Origin: Heterocephalus glaber
Taxonomy: Eukaryota > Chordata > Mammalia > Rodentia > Bathyergidae
Direction: 5' to 3'
DNA: 64,000 nucleotides
NCBI RefSeq assembly: GCF_000247695.1
Contig: NW_004624848.1
Coordinates: forward strand, 6,137,184-6,201,183
Shown here: positions 1 through 11,378 of the stretch, piece after piece
Layout of the letters: each line of letters begins with the position of its first letter
Position numbering within the stretch: position 1 is the stretch's first letter
The notes under the pieces: model-generated
What the model was told of the DNA's origin: nothing
Seen by the model: the letters and a program-made list of their open reading frames with translations, nothing else
Databases searched by the model: none
Translations under genes and position numbers: made by a program

Positions 1-235
1 GCAGTCTCAGCTGCTGGTCTGTGATATGTCACTGTGATAGCCTAGTGAGCTGTGCTTGCATTCTGGGATAAATCCCTCTCGGCTGTGTGTGGTGTAAATT
101 GTTTACCATTTTGTTGAATTTTTTTGCTAGTATTTGGTTAAAGGTATTCACATTTATTATTAAGGGGTATTCTTTTGTAGGTTCTTTTCTGGGTGGTATC
201 TCTGTCTGGCTTGCATATTAGTAATTCTGGACTAA
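1..235 (-). mobile_element. LINE-1 ORF2 fragment (reverse-transcriptase part)
   Basis: Read on the minus strand, this resembles the L1 ORF2 segment around the start of the reverse-transcriptase domain. On the plus strand the run 'ggataaatccctctcggctg', then 'tttgctagtatttggttaaa', follows the order of words typical of an inverted L1. It is interrupted and diverged, so it is an old dead copy. It continues off the left edge of the window. Confidence 0.65.
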
Positions 236-329
236 AGGAGGCATCATAGTGCTCCCTGGGAAGCCACGGGAGTTGGCTGCACCCTCAACACAGGCCTCCT
301 GTCTCAGACACCGGAATCACATCAGAAGC

Positions 330-756
330 CACACCAGAAGTCACGCCAAGACCCAACCAGGACCTGACCAGGACCCATAGGACCCAGACCAGGACCCAGC
401 CAGGACCCAACCAGGACCAGACCAGGACTCACCCAGGACCCACACCAAGACCCAAACAGGACCCAAACAGGACCCAACCAGGATCCAACCAAGACCCAAC
501 CAGGACCCATAGGACCCAGACCACGACCCAACCAGGACCCAACCAGGACCCAGACCAGGACCCAAATAGGACCCAAACAGGGCCCAGACCAGGACTCACC
601 CAGGACCCACACCAAGACCCAAACAGAACCCAAACAGGACCCAACCAGGACCCAACCAGGACCCAGACCAGGACCCAGACCAGGACCCAAACAGGACCCA
701 ACAAGGACCCAACAAGGACCCAGACCAGGACCCAACCAGGACCCAGACCATGCTGC
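330..756. repeat. Minisatellite, 11-12 bp AGGACCCAACC / AGGACCCAGACC units
   Basis: A dense tandem array of 11-12 bp units (AGGACCCAACC, AGGACCCAGACC, AGGACCCAAAC) with occasional longer spacers. A higher-order block starting ACCAGGACTCACCC recurs at 421 and 588, a 167-bp step. The plus strand is C-rich and the minus strand carries a GGG run about every 11 bases. Long open frames on the minus strand here (up to 163 codons, rich in Gly, Trp, Val and Leu) come from the repeat period and are not genes. Confidence 0.96.
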
Positions 757-1378
757 TTCCCAGGCCGCTGCCTGGGCCTGGTGGTGGGAGTTGCAGCCGC
801 TGTTTGAAACCAAACCTCAAGTTCACCAGGATCTTATCTAGCAGGTTCTTCCTGGTCACTACAGTCATGGAGCCAGACTTCATGGTTCTGAAACTTCATT
901 CGTGCCTCATATTTGTTTAGCAAAGAAGATGGTTGGTGGAGATCTATTCTCCATCATGTCAGTGACACTTGAGGATATGCTGAGGCTAGTATTGAAACAC
1001 ACCAACTAAGAAGAAAATCTAACCTTGAAATTCACAATAACCTTGAAAGTTCGTGAGGAGGACAGGAAGTCAGAGTTAATACAAAGAGGAGAAATAATTT
1101 GATGGAAAGTTTAATGCTTCAAAAAACAATGAAAGAAAAGTACAAAGCATGAGAAATAGCAAAATAAATCAGAAAGAGAATTTCAAGTTCTGAGCCCATC
1201 TTTAGATGAATGGTTTTAACTTATCATTTAAAGTTTGAAAATATTATTTCTTTACTTTCAGGATAAGAGAATTATGGTTTTTACATCTCTTAAATTTTGA
1301 AGTTCAAGTACATGAAAACCAAGAATGTCACATTTTTAAAGTTTTCTTTTTCTCTTCCTTTTGCCCTTCCTTTCTTAC
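757..1378. other. Unassigned intron-like sequence
   Basis: Non-repetitive to the eye, AT-rich from about 900 onward. I see no exon-like frame with splice sites and no repeat that I recognise. Confidence 0.5.
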
Positions 1379-1379
1379 A

Positions 1380-1545
1380 GTCCTGGAGACTGAATCTGGA
1401 CCCTTCGTGTTGACCTGTAGCCCCACCTTGTTTTAAATTTAGAGACAAGTTCTCCTAAAGTCACTAAGTTGTCTGTTGTGGGCTGGAATTGGCAATCCTC
1501 CTGGCTCAGCCTCCCAGATTGCTGGAATTGCAGGAAACAGAGGAC
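1380..1545 (-). mobile_element. Degenerate B1-type SINE, possibly an ID+B1 composite
   Basis: The words 'gagacaagttctcctaaagt', 'aatcctcctggctcagcctc' and 'ttgctggaattgcagg' match an inverted 7SL-derived B1 body. The preceding 60 bases are a weak match to an inverted tRNA-type half. The copy is strongly diverged. Confidence 0.42.
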
Positions 1546-1962
1546 AACACTTGGCTGTAAATCTTTCATGTTAAATCCAGTCTTACTGTAAACTTTGCTT
1601 TATAGGTTAACAATATTTTATATAAGTGGATTATATAAATTTTTTATTCCTTAGCATACAATATTCCATATTTTCTGAAATAGTATTATTCAGCTCTAGC
1701 CACGTGGAATCATAAATTTTTTTTCATTTCAAAGCAAGACAAATCTCCCCTGCTGTCCTTCCCCAACCTCCTCTCCTGTGTTTTCCAGAGATGGCACAGT
1801 CTGCCCCCAGCAGCAGCTGATGATGGGAGGCTGTGAATTCTATTATGTGAGCTGCAGGATATTGTCAGATTCGTTTTTCATTATTTAACAGACCCTATAA
1901 AACTATTATAAGTTTTCACTTAAGATTGACAATGAGAATGTAGATTAACCCATTTGTTATGG
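1546..1962. other. Unassigned intron-like sequence
   Basis: AT-rich, with a short pyrimidine-rich patch near 1745-1790. Nothing recognisable. Confidence 0.5.
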
Positions 1963-2275
1963 TGCATAAATTATACTAACTGTTGGGATCAGAGTGGTCC
2001 TCCGTCATCCATCGTAAGCCGGGATGCATGAATTACATTGACTGTTGGGGTCAGAGGGGTCCTCCATCATCCATCGTAAGCCGGGATGCGTGAATTACAT
2101 TGACTTCTGGGATCAGAGGGGTCCTCCATCATCCATCGTAAGCCGGGATGCATGAATTACATTGACTTCTGGGATCAGAGTGGTCCTCCATCATCCATCG
2201 TAAACCCGGATGCGTGAATTATATTGACTGTTGGGGTGAGAGTGGTCCTCCACCATCCATCGTAAGCCTGGATCT
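1963..2275. repeat. 62-bp tandem repeat, five copies
   Basis: Units start at 1981, 2043, 2105, 2167 and 2229, exactly 62 bp apart. Each runs TGTTGGGATCAGAG, GGTCCTCC, ATCATCCATCGTAAGC, CGGGATGC, GAATTACATTGAC. A partial unit precedes the first (from about 1963) and the fifth is cut short near 2275. Copies differ by a few substitutions. The open frame at 2214-2459 that overlaps the last copies has no support as a gene. Confidence 0.97.
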
Positions 2276-4764
2276 GAGACTACTGTCAGACTGCTGCTTA
2301 TCACCGCAGTGGGGTCTGGAGCTGCAGCTGACAGTGGGTAGATGGGGACAAAGAGCTGCTCCAAACATGGAACAGAGAATGAGAGCAACCATACAGCCCC
2401 ATCCTCTGCATGGGTTTCTTTTTAAAATATCAAAATCTACCAGTGTTCAGAATATCTAGTGTAAGCATGATCTTTGGATTCCTGTCATCCCATTCAGAAT
2501 CCCAGTTTGTAAGCATTTCTTTGAATTTCTAATAGCAGAATCCTATCTTTATAGCATTTTATGAAATTTTACATAAACATGACAACATTCTTGCTGCATC
2601 CAGTAATAGCATTATTATGACAGTTCATGAGTACGTGTATCTATATATTAGCTACTAGTCAAATTTTACCAATATCAATGTACCTAATCATCAAAATAGT
2701 ACAAAAAGGGATCCATTCATATGGTCATTCTCCTGAGAAAGATACCATGCTAAAGAGAAGTGAAATGTCCAGCCCAGAGCCAACATGTCTAATAAATGGT
2801 ACCATCATTTGGATCAAGGTAGTCCAACTCCTGAGTCTGCTTATGGCCATAACACTGTATATGTGATTAAAAATATAATACTAAATAAGGAGTTAAAAAT
2901 TTAAACGTCATATACCCAGGTGCCAGATATCTTAATTTTTGAGAAAAATGAGTAAATTTTTCTTGTCTATAAAAAAAAGTAAGAGAACTTACTGAGAATT
3001 TGGAAAGACAAAATTTATACTGAATTTCTGTGGACTACAGTTATGTAAATTATATTAATTTTTACATTTATCTGCTTCTATTTCTTATAATGCATATACC
3101 ATGCTATAAATAACAAAATCATTCAGACAGAAAGACTTCTATTTAAAATATGCACTGAAGTTATTCTATTAACAATCTCATAGTTTGGAGCTTCTCATTG
3201 CCTTTTCAAGTTCTAGTTTATAGTTTCTTCAAATATTATACTAAAATTATAACCTTATGAACTTTTTGAAGACATATTCTTTATATCTGAAATTAAGACA
3301 AAATTAAGCTTGCATATATTTCATTTATCTTGTCAGAATTTAATTTTAAAGCAACCACTTTTTAATCCAAACAAAACATCCTTAAGACTACATTCTATGT
3401 TTCCACTTTAATGAGCATTTCATCCCATGTATATATATATATTTGATACATTTTAATACATTAAAGTATCAAGAAAAGAAAAAATGTCATATGCTTTAAT
3501 AAAATAATATCTGTTCTCAAGGATTTCAATCGTCATTCACATTAATGACGACGATACTTTGTATCCACTTTAATATACATCTTCTAAAATGCTATTATCA
3601 CTTAGAAAAAAATACCAAATATATGTCAAAATATCTTAATAAAATAACTTTCACAAGTAAAAATATTTCACAGGTTAAAAAAAATACTACAAAAAAAAGA
3701 AAAAAAAATTGGAGAACTGTTAATAAGTAAAAAAAATACTATTTTTTTCCTAAAAAGAAAGAGTACTATTTAATATCAGATTATAAAAATCAAGAAGAAA
3801 CCAGTAAGTTATGTTTACCATGTAGTACAAAATCATAGCAAGTTTTACATAACACAAAGTATGTCCTTATTTAGACTTTCAGTTTCTTACACAAGAGAAC
3901 TATTCTGTATTTACACATGTGTTCTATTTATAGAATGATATGTTTTAATAAAATATGATGATTGATATGATAGTATATAATATATTACTTTGGCGTACAT
4001 TTAATCACATTTCAAAGGGAACACAGATACATTCTGACATTTACAGCACTAGTGGCGTTTTCAAAAATTGACTATAACCTTTTCTGACTAATGGCTTCTC
4101 TTGATTTACCAGGAAAAATGCAAATTACATCATTGGAATTAACTTTTTTTAACACATAAAACCACATTAAAATTTATAGTTATTTTTGAATGAAAGAGTA
4201 TGCATGATGTTTATGAGAAGGGTAATTGGAACACTGGATGAGGACAAATACTTTGTATTTTCTGGTCAGTCTGGTTTGTTTACCACTGCTTTGAAGGTGT
4301 CTCTCCTACTATCTCCTCAGCCTTCAGTGTTGCTCACGGAGACTTTGTGGAGTCTCCCACAGACACAGTGACGTCCGTTTATCTACTGGTGACCTTAAAG
4401 CACCAGGTGTCTCTTTAGAGGAAAGAGGATGTTTTCCTTTCTACACATTCCATTTCTTCTGACATACGATAGAGTCAAATCAGCCATACTGATAGTCAGG
4501 CTGGTAATTGTGAGGACTACAGATGTGAGCAGCTCCACAGCAGACAGGTTTTTAGGGCACCACAGTGCAATGCAGTAACAGCCACTCTCTGTGAAGGACT
4601 TCTTCAGTGTTTCCAGCCCCACTTGGCTGGTTTCTGCTCAAGATCATTGACTCAGCTGATTGCTTGGACTCCCTATTTCATGGCAGCAACCAGTAAAATA
4701 CAGATCGCCACTTCCTCCAGTCCTGTCTCAGATGACACATAGCTCCTGAATTAGTCAGCTCTGT
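2276..4764. other. AT-rich intron-like sequence
   Basis: Strongly AT-rich, with a short (AT)n run near 3427-3442 and A-rich runs at 3600-3760. Short open frames (2627-2866, 3545-3730, 4186-4371, 4395-4622 minus) resemble nothing I know and lack splice context. The stretch 4186-4764 is less AT-rich and could hold an old repeat or a conserved element, but I cannot assign it. Confidence 0.5.
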
Positions 4765-5113
4765 CATCTAACACATACCTGATACAATCAACCTCTAAGG
4801 AATGGAGGTTTAGTTTGGCTCACAGTTTTAGAGATTTCAGTCTGGTCAGCTGACTGCTACGTTGGGCTTGCGGTGAGAGCACATCATGGCAGGCAAGAGT
4901 GTGTGGAAAAACTAAAGTTGCTCACCTCATGGAGAGGAAGCAGAAAAGGAGGTGTAGGTGACCCAGAATCCCACAGGCCCCTTCAGCAGCACATCTCCAT
5001 GACCCACAGCCCACTGCTGGGCCCCACTTCCCAAGGCTTAACCCAATGTAGCGCCGGGTTGAGACTAAGCCCTTAGACGTGGGCCTTTAGGGGAAATTCC
5101 AAACCAAGGCAGC
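4765..5113 (-). mobile_element. MaLR-type solo LTR, minus strand, diverged
   Basis: The word order 'tttggctcacagttttagag', 'tcagctgactgctac', 'gcacatcatggcaggcaag', 'gctcacctcatggagaggaa', 'gggcctttaggggaaattcc', 'aaaccaaggca' follows the reverse complement of the MaLR LTR consensus common in rodents, and it parallels the better copy at 33412-33863. No internal retroviral sequence adjoins it, so I call it solo. Termini are eroded. Confidence 0.55.
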
Positions 5114-5784
5114 TGTGGTGGCTGAATGGTGCCCTCCAAACGCAGACTGTAACACCCTGAACTGCAGGAGTGTAGGGCCAGCTTGTCTGCCCTTTCTCCT
5201 CTTATTTCCTTCTCCTCCCCGCTCCTGTCCTGCCCTCCCCTCCCCTCCCCCTTCCCCTCTTCCCTCCTCTCTCTGACAGGCTGTATTAATTCCTGAGAAA
5301 AAAAATCATCCTGAAGCTCAAGAGGTTCCTATGATGAAGCATCTACTGCCCCTCCCTGAGAGAGTTTTATTCCCTCCACTTGTGTGGATTTGGGTAACAA
5401 CAGCCCATTTATGGCTGCTTTATCAGGCACTGATCGTCCCTTGCAAGTATTTTATTTTCCAGACATGAAACTGAGTTCTGAAAATGTCACATTTGGTAGT
5501 ACTGAAAACTGATAAGAGACATGATAGAGACCTTTTAAAACATCCTGATAAGAATACAAGACAGACACACATAGAACATAAAATAATTTTTCAATCACTT
5601 GCTATAATATTGAGACATTTAATGGATATGATTATTTAATTCTGTTTTCGTTCCAGTCATATGCCCTCTCCTCTTTTAAACTTGGAAATGTATGGTTTCC
5701 TTTGTATATTAAAATCACAATCAAATATTCACAAGAAATGAACATCTTTATTTCTATCTAATCCCCAATTTTCCCTTATCTTTT
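5114..5784. other. Polypyrimidine tract and unassigned sequence
   Basis: Positions 5189-5276 are almost pure C/T (a CCTCCCC-rich simple repeat). 5277-5784 is unique-looking and AT-rich. No gene is seen. Confidence 0.6.
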
Positions 5785-5890
5785 TCTTTTCTTTTCTTTT
5801 CTGTTTGGCTGAGTCTCCTAATGGAGTCCATGCTGACCTCGAACTTGTGATCCTCCTGAGAGCTGAGATTACCTGTGTGTGCCAGCATAG
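5785..5890 (-). mobile_element. B1-like SINE, old, minus strand
   Basis: A (TTTTC)n tail at about 5785-5806 is followed by an inverted B1 body: 'ctgagtctcctaatggagt', 'gctgacctcgaacttgtgat', 'cctcctgagagctgagatta', 'ctgtgtgtgccagcat'. Heavily mutated. Confidence 0.55.
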
Positions 5891-6079
5891 CAATATCCTA
5901 AAAAAAAATCCTAAAACGATTCAATCATAACAAAACTCCTTCCTCTGGTTACTTATCAACAACCTTTGAAAACACAGGTCAGGAATGCTCAATTCTTAAA
6001 AGAGCTGTCTTCTCATTCTTGAGAATGTTTTTTCAAGTAACAACAAAAGGCAGTTTCCATGGAAGACAAATCAAGATTT

Positions 6080-6432
6080 CTGCTGTGGTGTGGATCTTGA
6101 ATGTCCCCAAAGCCCTGTGGATTGCTGCCTGGCCTCCTTGGCAGCACCAAGACGTGGGAGCACACGAGGCAGGCCTGGCAGGAGGTCCGCTGGTGCAGGC
6201 CATGCTGCTGAGGGGCTGTGGACTCTGGCGTCTTCATACCTTCCCCTCTGCTCTTTGTGAGCAGCTGTGCTCCACCTAGTGCTGCTGCCACATGCGCGGC
6301 TGCACCAGAGCACAAAGCTCCGGCCAACTGCTGACCACGACCTGCCACCTCCACAGTGTCGGCCAAGATAAACCATCTCTCTGTGTTTTCATTGTCACAG
6401 GATTCTGTTACGGTAAAAGGAAGCTAACAACT
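6080..6432 (+). mobile_element. MaLR-type solo LTR, plus strand
   Basis: Starts with 'tgtggtgtggatcttgaatg', then 'tccccaaagccctgtgg'. It continues through 'gtgagcagctgtgctccacc' and 'aagataaaccatctctctg', and ends near 'gttacggtaaaaggaagc', the same order as a plus-strand MaLR LTR with its AATAAA-like signal (AGATAAA at about 6366). Overlapping open frames on both strands (6013-6376) fall in this LTR and are not genes. The copy is old; termini are approximate. Confidence 0.6.
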
Positions 6433-7045
6433 TCTCTTCTGAGAAGCATAGTGTATCGAGAAAAGGTGATTATAAGGCTCCTTGCAAACTGACAATCACC
6501 TGAGGGTTTAAAGAGCACATCCGTCAGCTCCTCAGTTCCATTTCAGAAATGCTGCCCACATCCTATAGGGGGTCGTTGACAACATTAGACAGCAGAATTC
6601 ACCCACCTATTTTTCTTGGCTGTGAGACACCTCCTCTCTCCTCCTGAAACCCTTGACTTTCACTCCTCTCTGCACTGTTCAAACCATTCCCTCCGGCACT
6701 TTCTTATGTGACTCATTTACTTCTATCTTTAAGATTTAAACATCACATATCCTTCGGATTCAGGCATCTCTATCACTTGAGAAAGTCCTTCAAGCTCCAG
6801 ATCAAGTTCATTCATTTGTGCTAATTATATTCTATTCATATTTCTATTTTTATATTTCAAGTACTCTGTCACAGGTTTATGAATAATGTTCTTTCGAAAT
6901 GACTTCTCCCAATAAGTTATACACTCCTCAGGCACAGGCATCACATGGTATTTATGTTGAACAGTCCATGTGTGTAAACAATTGTACACCTAAAGTCACA
7001 CTGACATACTCACATTATGGCTCAAAATCAACAACATGTGGACAT
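6433..7045. other. Unassigned intron-like sequence
   Basis: AT-rich and unique-looking. The short open frame beginning at 6899 runs into the next element and is not supported. Confidence 0.5.
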
Positions 7046-7894
7046 GAAATAAACGCTGGGACCAAGCGCTGCAGCCTGCCGAGCCGCGCTGCCGCCCGTG
7101 CCTCTCGCGCCGGGCCGCACACCCTGTGCAAGGGGGTCCCGGCCTGACCCGCACGGTGCCCACCACAGCTGAGGCCGCCCTGCTCCTGAGGTCGCCGAGG
7201 CTCAGGGCACCAGAGGTGCCAGCAACCCACCCGCCTGGCGGTGGGCGAGGCCCGCGCCCGGGCCAGAGCTTCACTTCCGGACTGAAGCGCTGCCTGCCAG
7301 AGACCGAGGGACGCAGCCCGGAGACAGCCAGACGGGGACCTCCAGGGCCCCTGGGGGGCACAAGGTCAGACGAGACAGCCTGTCGGGCCCGTGTCCATGC
7401 CAGGGGGCCGGTTTGGGCCTGAAATCGGGGGACGGGGTGGTCCTCACGGGGAGACTTAGTCCCGTGACGCCGTGAGCTCTGGCATTGCTCCCCACGTGCG
7501 GCGGAAGTCCGAGCTCCGAAGTGCTGCAGGCCGACGTGCGGCCGCTGGAATCGTCCTCACCGTCACAGCGACCCTTTGTCCCGGGGAGGGGGCTTGAGCA
7601 GTTCGTGGGGTCGGTCGATGTCCCGGTGACGCTTGCTGCGGTTTCCACTGTGGCCAAGGCAGCACAGCAGTGACAAACAAATGGTTTGCCCTCCATACCA
7701 GCATGGGGATTCCCGGGGACATAAGTAATACGGAAAGGGTATATAAACACATGGAACATGGGAATGTAAGGCGGCCTCGGACCACGAGCTCTCCCAACCC
7801 TCCCAAGGCAGATCCCAAGGTCTCCCGAGGGGGCACAAATGGAGAGGGAAGCAAATACCAGGCAGCATAACTCTATAAAAAGGTTACACAAGAT
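7046..7894 (+). promoter_or_regulatory. CpG-rich 5' region of L1-A (probable L1 5' UTR / promoter)
   Basis: A hand count gives about 25 CpG in 7041-7320, in an otherwise CpG-poor window. It abuts the ORF1 remnant directly, where an L1 internal promoter belongs. It shows no obvious similarity to the 5' region of the other long L1 at 52352. Several open frames on both strands here (up to 206 codons) are by-products of high GC content. It could instead be an unrelated CpG-rich element next to a truncated L1. Confidence 0.5.
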
Positions 7895-8407
7895 ATGGAG
7901 AAACTAGGTGAGTTCAAAGAGGAAATGGACCAAAAGTTCATGGAAATCAGTGACAAATTGCAAGGGCTGAGCAAATCGGTTCAAAACATGAATAACAAAT
8001 TCACCAAAGACACAGAATCCTTGAAAAGGTAGCAGACAGAAATGTCTGAAATAAAAAACTATATAGAATTCATAAATTTCAGAAATGACTAATGTGAAGA
8101 AGTATTTGAAAATGAGGACAAAATGGTAAATTATGAAGAAGTACTCAGAGAGAAGGGAGAAAGAGCGAGGAAGAGAGAAGCATCCAGCAGCTACTTTTTA
8201 GATCACACTAAAAAGAACAGCCTGAGGCTAACTGGAGTTAGAGAAAAGCAAGAAATTACACAAATGGAAATACTGCTATGTTTACAGAAATCACAGCTGA
8301 AAAATTTCCCAAATATGAGAAAACAGTTTAACATACAAATAAGTGAGGCCTCCAAAGCACCACGTAACTATGATGAAAAAAAAGCTCACCTAATGCATCC
8401 TTATTAA
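7895..8407 (+). pseudogene. Broken L1 ORF1 (RNA-binding protein)
   Basis: The frame opens at ATG 7895 with a Lys/Glu-rich, heptad-like segment (MEKLGEFKEEMDQKF...), the expected N-terminal coiled coil. In-frame stops interrupt it near 8030 and 8090. The part from 8123 contains NSLRLTGVREKQE and then NFPNMRKQFNIQISEASKAP, matching the conserved RNA-recognition region of L1 ORF1p. The frame stops at 8405 next to a SINE insertion. The remaining C-terminal segment lies beyond the SINE (8535-8760) and is also damaged. Not translatable as a whole. Confidence 0.65.
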
Positions 8408-8432
8408 ATTGAGTTATCCAACAAAAACAAAA

Positions 8433-8528
8433 TTTTTTTTTTTTTTTTTTTTTTTTGGTACCGGGGATTGAACTCAGGTCCTTGCATTTGCGCAGTAGGC
8501 AGCGAAACCACTGAGCTAAATCCCCGGC
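8433..8528 (-). mobile_element. ID-type tRNA-derived SINE, minus strand, inside L1-A
   Basis: A T run at 8433-8456, then GGTACCGGGGATTGAACTC (inverted B box end) and CCACTGAGCTAAATCCCCGG (inverted A box). It sits between the ORF1 halves of L1-A and so is younger than that L1. Confidence 0.93.
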
Positions 8529-8769
8529 ATAAACGGAATTTTTAAAGCAGTCAGAGAAAACAAAAAAATCACATATAAAGGTAAACCATTTGAAACTCCA
8601 GCAGACTTCTAAACAAAAACCTTAGAGTTGAGAAGAGCTTGCAGTGAAGTATTTATTTCAAGCCCTAACAGCAAATAACTTACAGCTCAGATTAACATTC
8701 CCAGCAAAGATTTCCTTCAAAACAAATATGCTTCTTTGCCGAACACAGAAGATTAGGTAAGTACTAACA

Positions 8770-10680
8770 CGATCTTAATGAAAGTCTTAATATCCCACTT
8801 TTACAAAGAGATAGATCAACCAAACAAAAATAATAAAGAAATATCACAGGTAAACCACACCCTTGAACTTACACACTCACTAGATATCTACAGAGTATGC
8901 CACCCTGCTATAACAGAGAATATATTCTTTTCTGTAGCATACTTTTTCCAAAATAGATCACATACTAGTCTACCACCCCTGCTTACATACAGAAGAATTG
9001 AAATCACCCCATGTATACTATTGCTACTGCACAATGAAATTAGAAATCAAGGAAAATGTAGAAGCACCTGGAAAATCAACACACATTCCTGAACAACTAA
9101 TGGGTCACAGAAGAAATCAAGGAGGAAATTTTAAAATTGTAGAAGTTAATGACAAGGCCTGTAAAACTTAATGGAGCCTCTGAAACAATATGAAAGCAGG
9201 CCTAAGAGGGAAGTTCACTGCAATCAACGCTTATATTAAGAAAACAGAGCAAGTGCAAATAAATAACTATAAGAGGAACCTTAAGATACTTCGGAAACAA
9301 CAATAATTCAGATTCAAACCAAAATTAAGGAGGAAAATCAGAAAGATCAGAACAGAAATCAATGAAATTGAGACAAAAAATTACAAAGAATCAACAAATA
9401 AAATCAACATTTAGCTAAATATACCAAGAGAAAGAGAGAAAAGACTCACGTCAACTCAATTAGAAATGAAAAAGGCAAAATCACAACAGACACCGAAACC
9501 CAGAAGATGGTCAACAACTACCACAAAAAGATGCACTCCAACAAATTTGAAAACTTTGCGGAATGGACAGACTTCTAGATTCAGACAATCTGCCAAAGTC
9601 AATTAGAAATGAAAAAGGCAAAATCACAACAGACACCGAAACCCAGAAGATGGTCAACAACTACCACAAAAAGATGCACTCCAACAAATTTGAAAACTTT
9701 GCGGAATGGACAGACTTCTAGATTCAGACAATCTGCCAAAGCTAGCCCCAGAAGGCACAAGAATGGCGACAACCTGATACCAAGCAAGGAAAGACAGTAG
9801 TAGAGAATCTACAACTAAAAAATCCCAGGACCTGAAGGGTTCACTGCTGAATTCTACAAAAATTTTTAAGGGTATTATATTACCCATACTTCTCAAGCTC
9901 TGCAAAGAAAATGAAAAGGATAGAAGTCATTTATAGAAGCCAGCATCACTCTGATTCCAAAACGAGATAAAGACCCAACTAATAAAAAAAGCTGCATGAC
10001 AGTATCCTTAATGAACATAGATGCAAAAATCTTCAAGATATAAGCAAATATAGTATATCATCAAAAAGATCATACATCATGACCAAGTAGGTTTCATCCC
10101 AGAGATGCAAGACCCTTCTCAGAGGAAGAAATACAACTGACCAACAAATACTTGAAAAAATATTCCACATCCCTGGCCATTAGGGAAATGCTAAGGTTTG
10201 ATCTTCCACCTGAAAGAATGACAATCACCAAGAAGTTTAAAAATAACAAATGCTGGCATAGCTGTGTGAAAAAGGAACTCTCCTAAAATGCTGATGCAAA
10301 TGTGAACTAGTCCAACCAGCATGGAAATCAGTATGTAACTTCCTCAAAGAACTGATCTTAGAGATTCCATAGGACCCAGCTATCCCCCTGCTAGGAATCT
10401 TCGCAAAGGAGCTAAAGACATCATACTACAGCAATACATGCATATCAATGTTTTTAGCAGCACAATTCATAATAAGTAAACTCTGGAAGCACCCTGTCTA
10501 CCATAAACAGATGACTGGATAAAGAAAATCCGGCATCTATATATAATGGAATGCCACTCGGCAATAAGGTAAGACAAATTGGAGACATTTGTAGGAAAAT
10601 ACATGCACCTGGAAAACACAATCTTGAGTGAAATAAATCAGCCACACAAGCTTAAATACTGTACAGTAACTCTCACTTGA
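8770..10680 (+). pseudogene. Broken, internally deleted L1 ORF2
   Basis: The frame at 8778-9092 matches the C-terminal part of the L1 endonuclease (DIYRVCHPAITENIFFSVAY, then RSHTSLPPLLTYRRIEITPC). The linker to the RT domain follows at 9450-9760 (RNEKGKITTDTETQKMVNNY, duplicated) and the start of the RT domain at 9800-10130. The sequence then jumps to the ORF2 C-terminal end (from about 10170, with 'catcctactacagcaa'-like words and GCAGCACAATTCATAATAAG at 10457). The YADD/FADD catalytic block is absent. Many stops. Confidence 0.65.
9456..9741 (+). repeat. Perfect 143-bp tandem duplication within L1-A
   Basis: The block starting TCAATTAGAAATGAAAAAGG at 9456 starts again at 9599. The copies read identically through 'atctgccaaag', giving two adjacent 143-bp copies. 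The host L1 is old, so identity implies a recent duplication, gene conversion or an assembly artefact. Confidence 0.97.
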
Positions 10681-11104
10681 GAAAGGTAAAATACAAACAC
10701 AGAACACAATAAAGGAGGAGTGGAAGGAGACAAGCAGATAGATCTGCTGCAAATGGGAAAGGGCCTAAGGGAATGCGGGCGAGGGAACGGGGTCATCAGC
10801 AAAGTTATGCCACGTCCAGGCCCCTGATAACCCCGGTGAAGGTAGACATGACACATCATAAACAGAAGGTTAATAGTGTCGACATGAAGGAAAATAGGGA
10901 AAGGGGATTTAGAGGATGGAGGCAAGGGAGGGAGGGGAAAGGAATTAAAGAATCAGTCTGCGTTATGGACATGTACCCACTCCCCAAGATGATTGTAAAC
11001 TGCATATAAGGCAAACACGCACTAATAAAACAAGATACTAAAATAAATAAATAAATGTTGAGATGAACTAAACTCATTATTACCAACTCATCAGAGACGA
11101 TTAA

Positions 11105-11190
11105 TTTTTTTTTTTCCAATACTGGGGATCAAACTTAGGACCTTGCACTTGTGAGGCAGGCACGGAGAAACTGAGCTAAATCCTCAGCCC
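11105..11190 (-). mobile_element. ID-type SINE, minus strand, diverged
   Basis: T run, then 'actggggatcaaacttagga' and 'gagaaactgagctaaatcct'. It lies 50 bp after the L1-A tail. Confidence 0.87.
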
Positions 11191-11378
11191 TAAATATCTT
11201 TAAGAGGAGCTGTAAGAAATGTTTTTGTCTTAAAAATGTACTTCTTTGAGTTCTTAATGAGTACTGTCAGAAAAAAACAAATAAAAGGCAACAGAGCATG
11301 GACGTTAATTTTCAAAGAAAATTTATGTAAGAAATCATACAAAAAGTGTCCTTAGTGTTTTATAAGAGGTATCTGTGT

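Larger units (their letters stand above)
7046..11060 (+). mobile_element. LINE-1 copy 'L1-A', near-complete layout but decayed
   Basis: The parts appear in L1 order on the plus strand: a GC-rich 5' region (to 7894), an ORF1 remnant with coiled-coil-like composition, an ORF2 endonuclease and part of the reverse-transcriptase region, the ORF2 3' end, a G-rich 3' UTR (10780-10990) and an A-rich tail (AATAAATAAATAAATG near 11055). Sequence that should lie between about 10140 and 10170 is missing, so most of the RT domain is deleted. A SINE interrupts it at 8433-8528. I could not define a target-site duplication. Confidence 0.72.

Noticed and set aside
322..883. Long Gly/Trp/Leu-rich frames on the minus strand
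   Set aside because: The 11-12 bp minisatellite keeps several frames open at once; low-complexity translation with no domain.
7126..7891. Frames of 98-206 codons on both strands in the GC-rich block
   Set aside because: High GC removes stop codons; no recognisable domain, and the block lies where an L1 leader is expected.
9456..9741. CRISPR-like or regulatory direct repeat
   Set aside because: Two abutting long copies with no spacers, inside L1 coding sequence.
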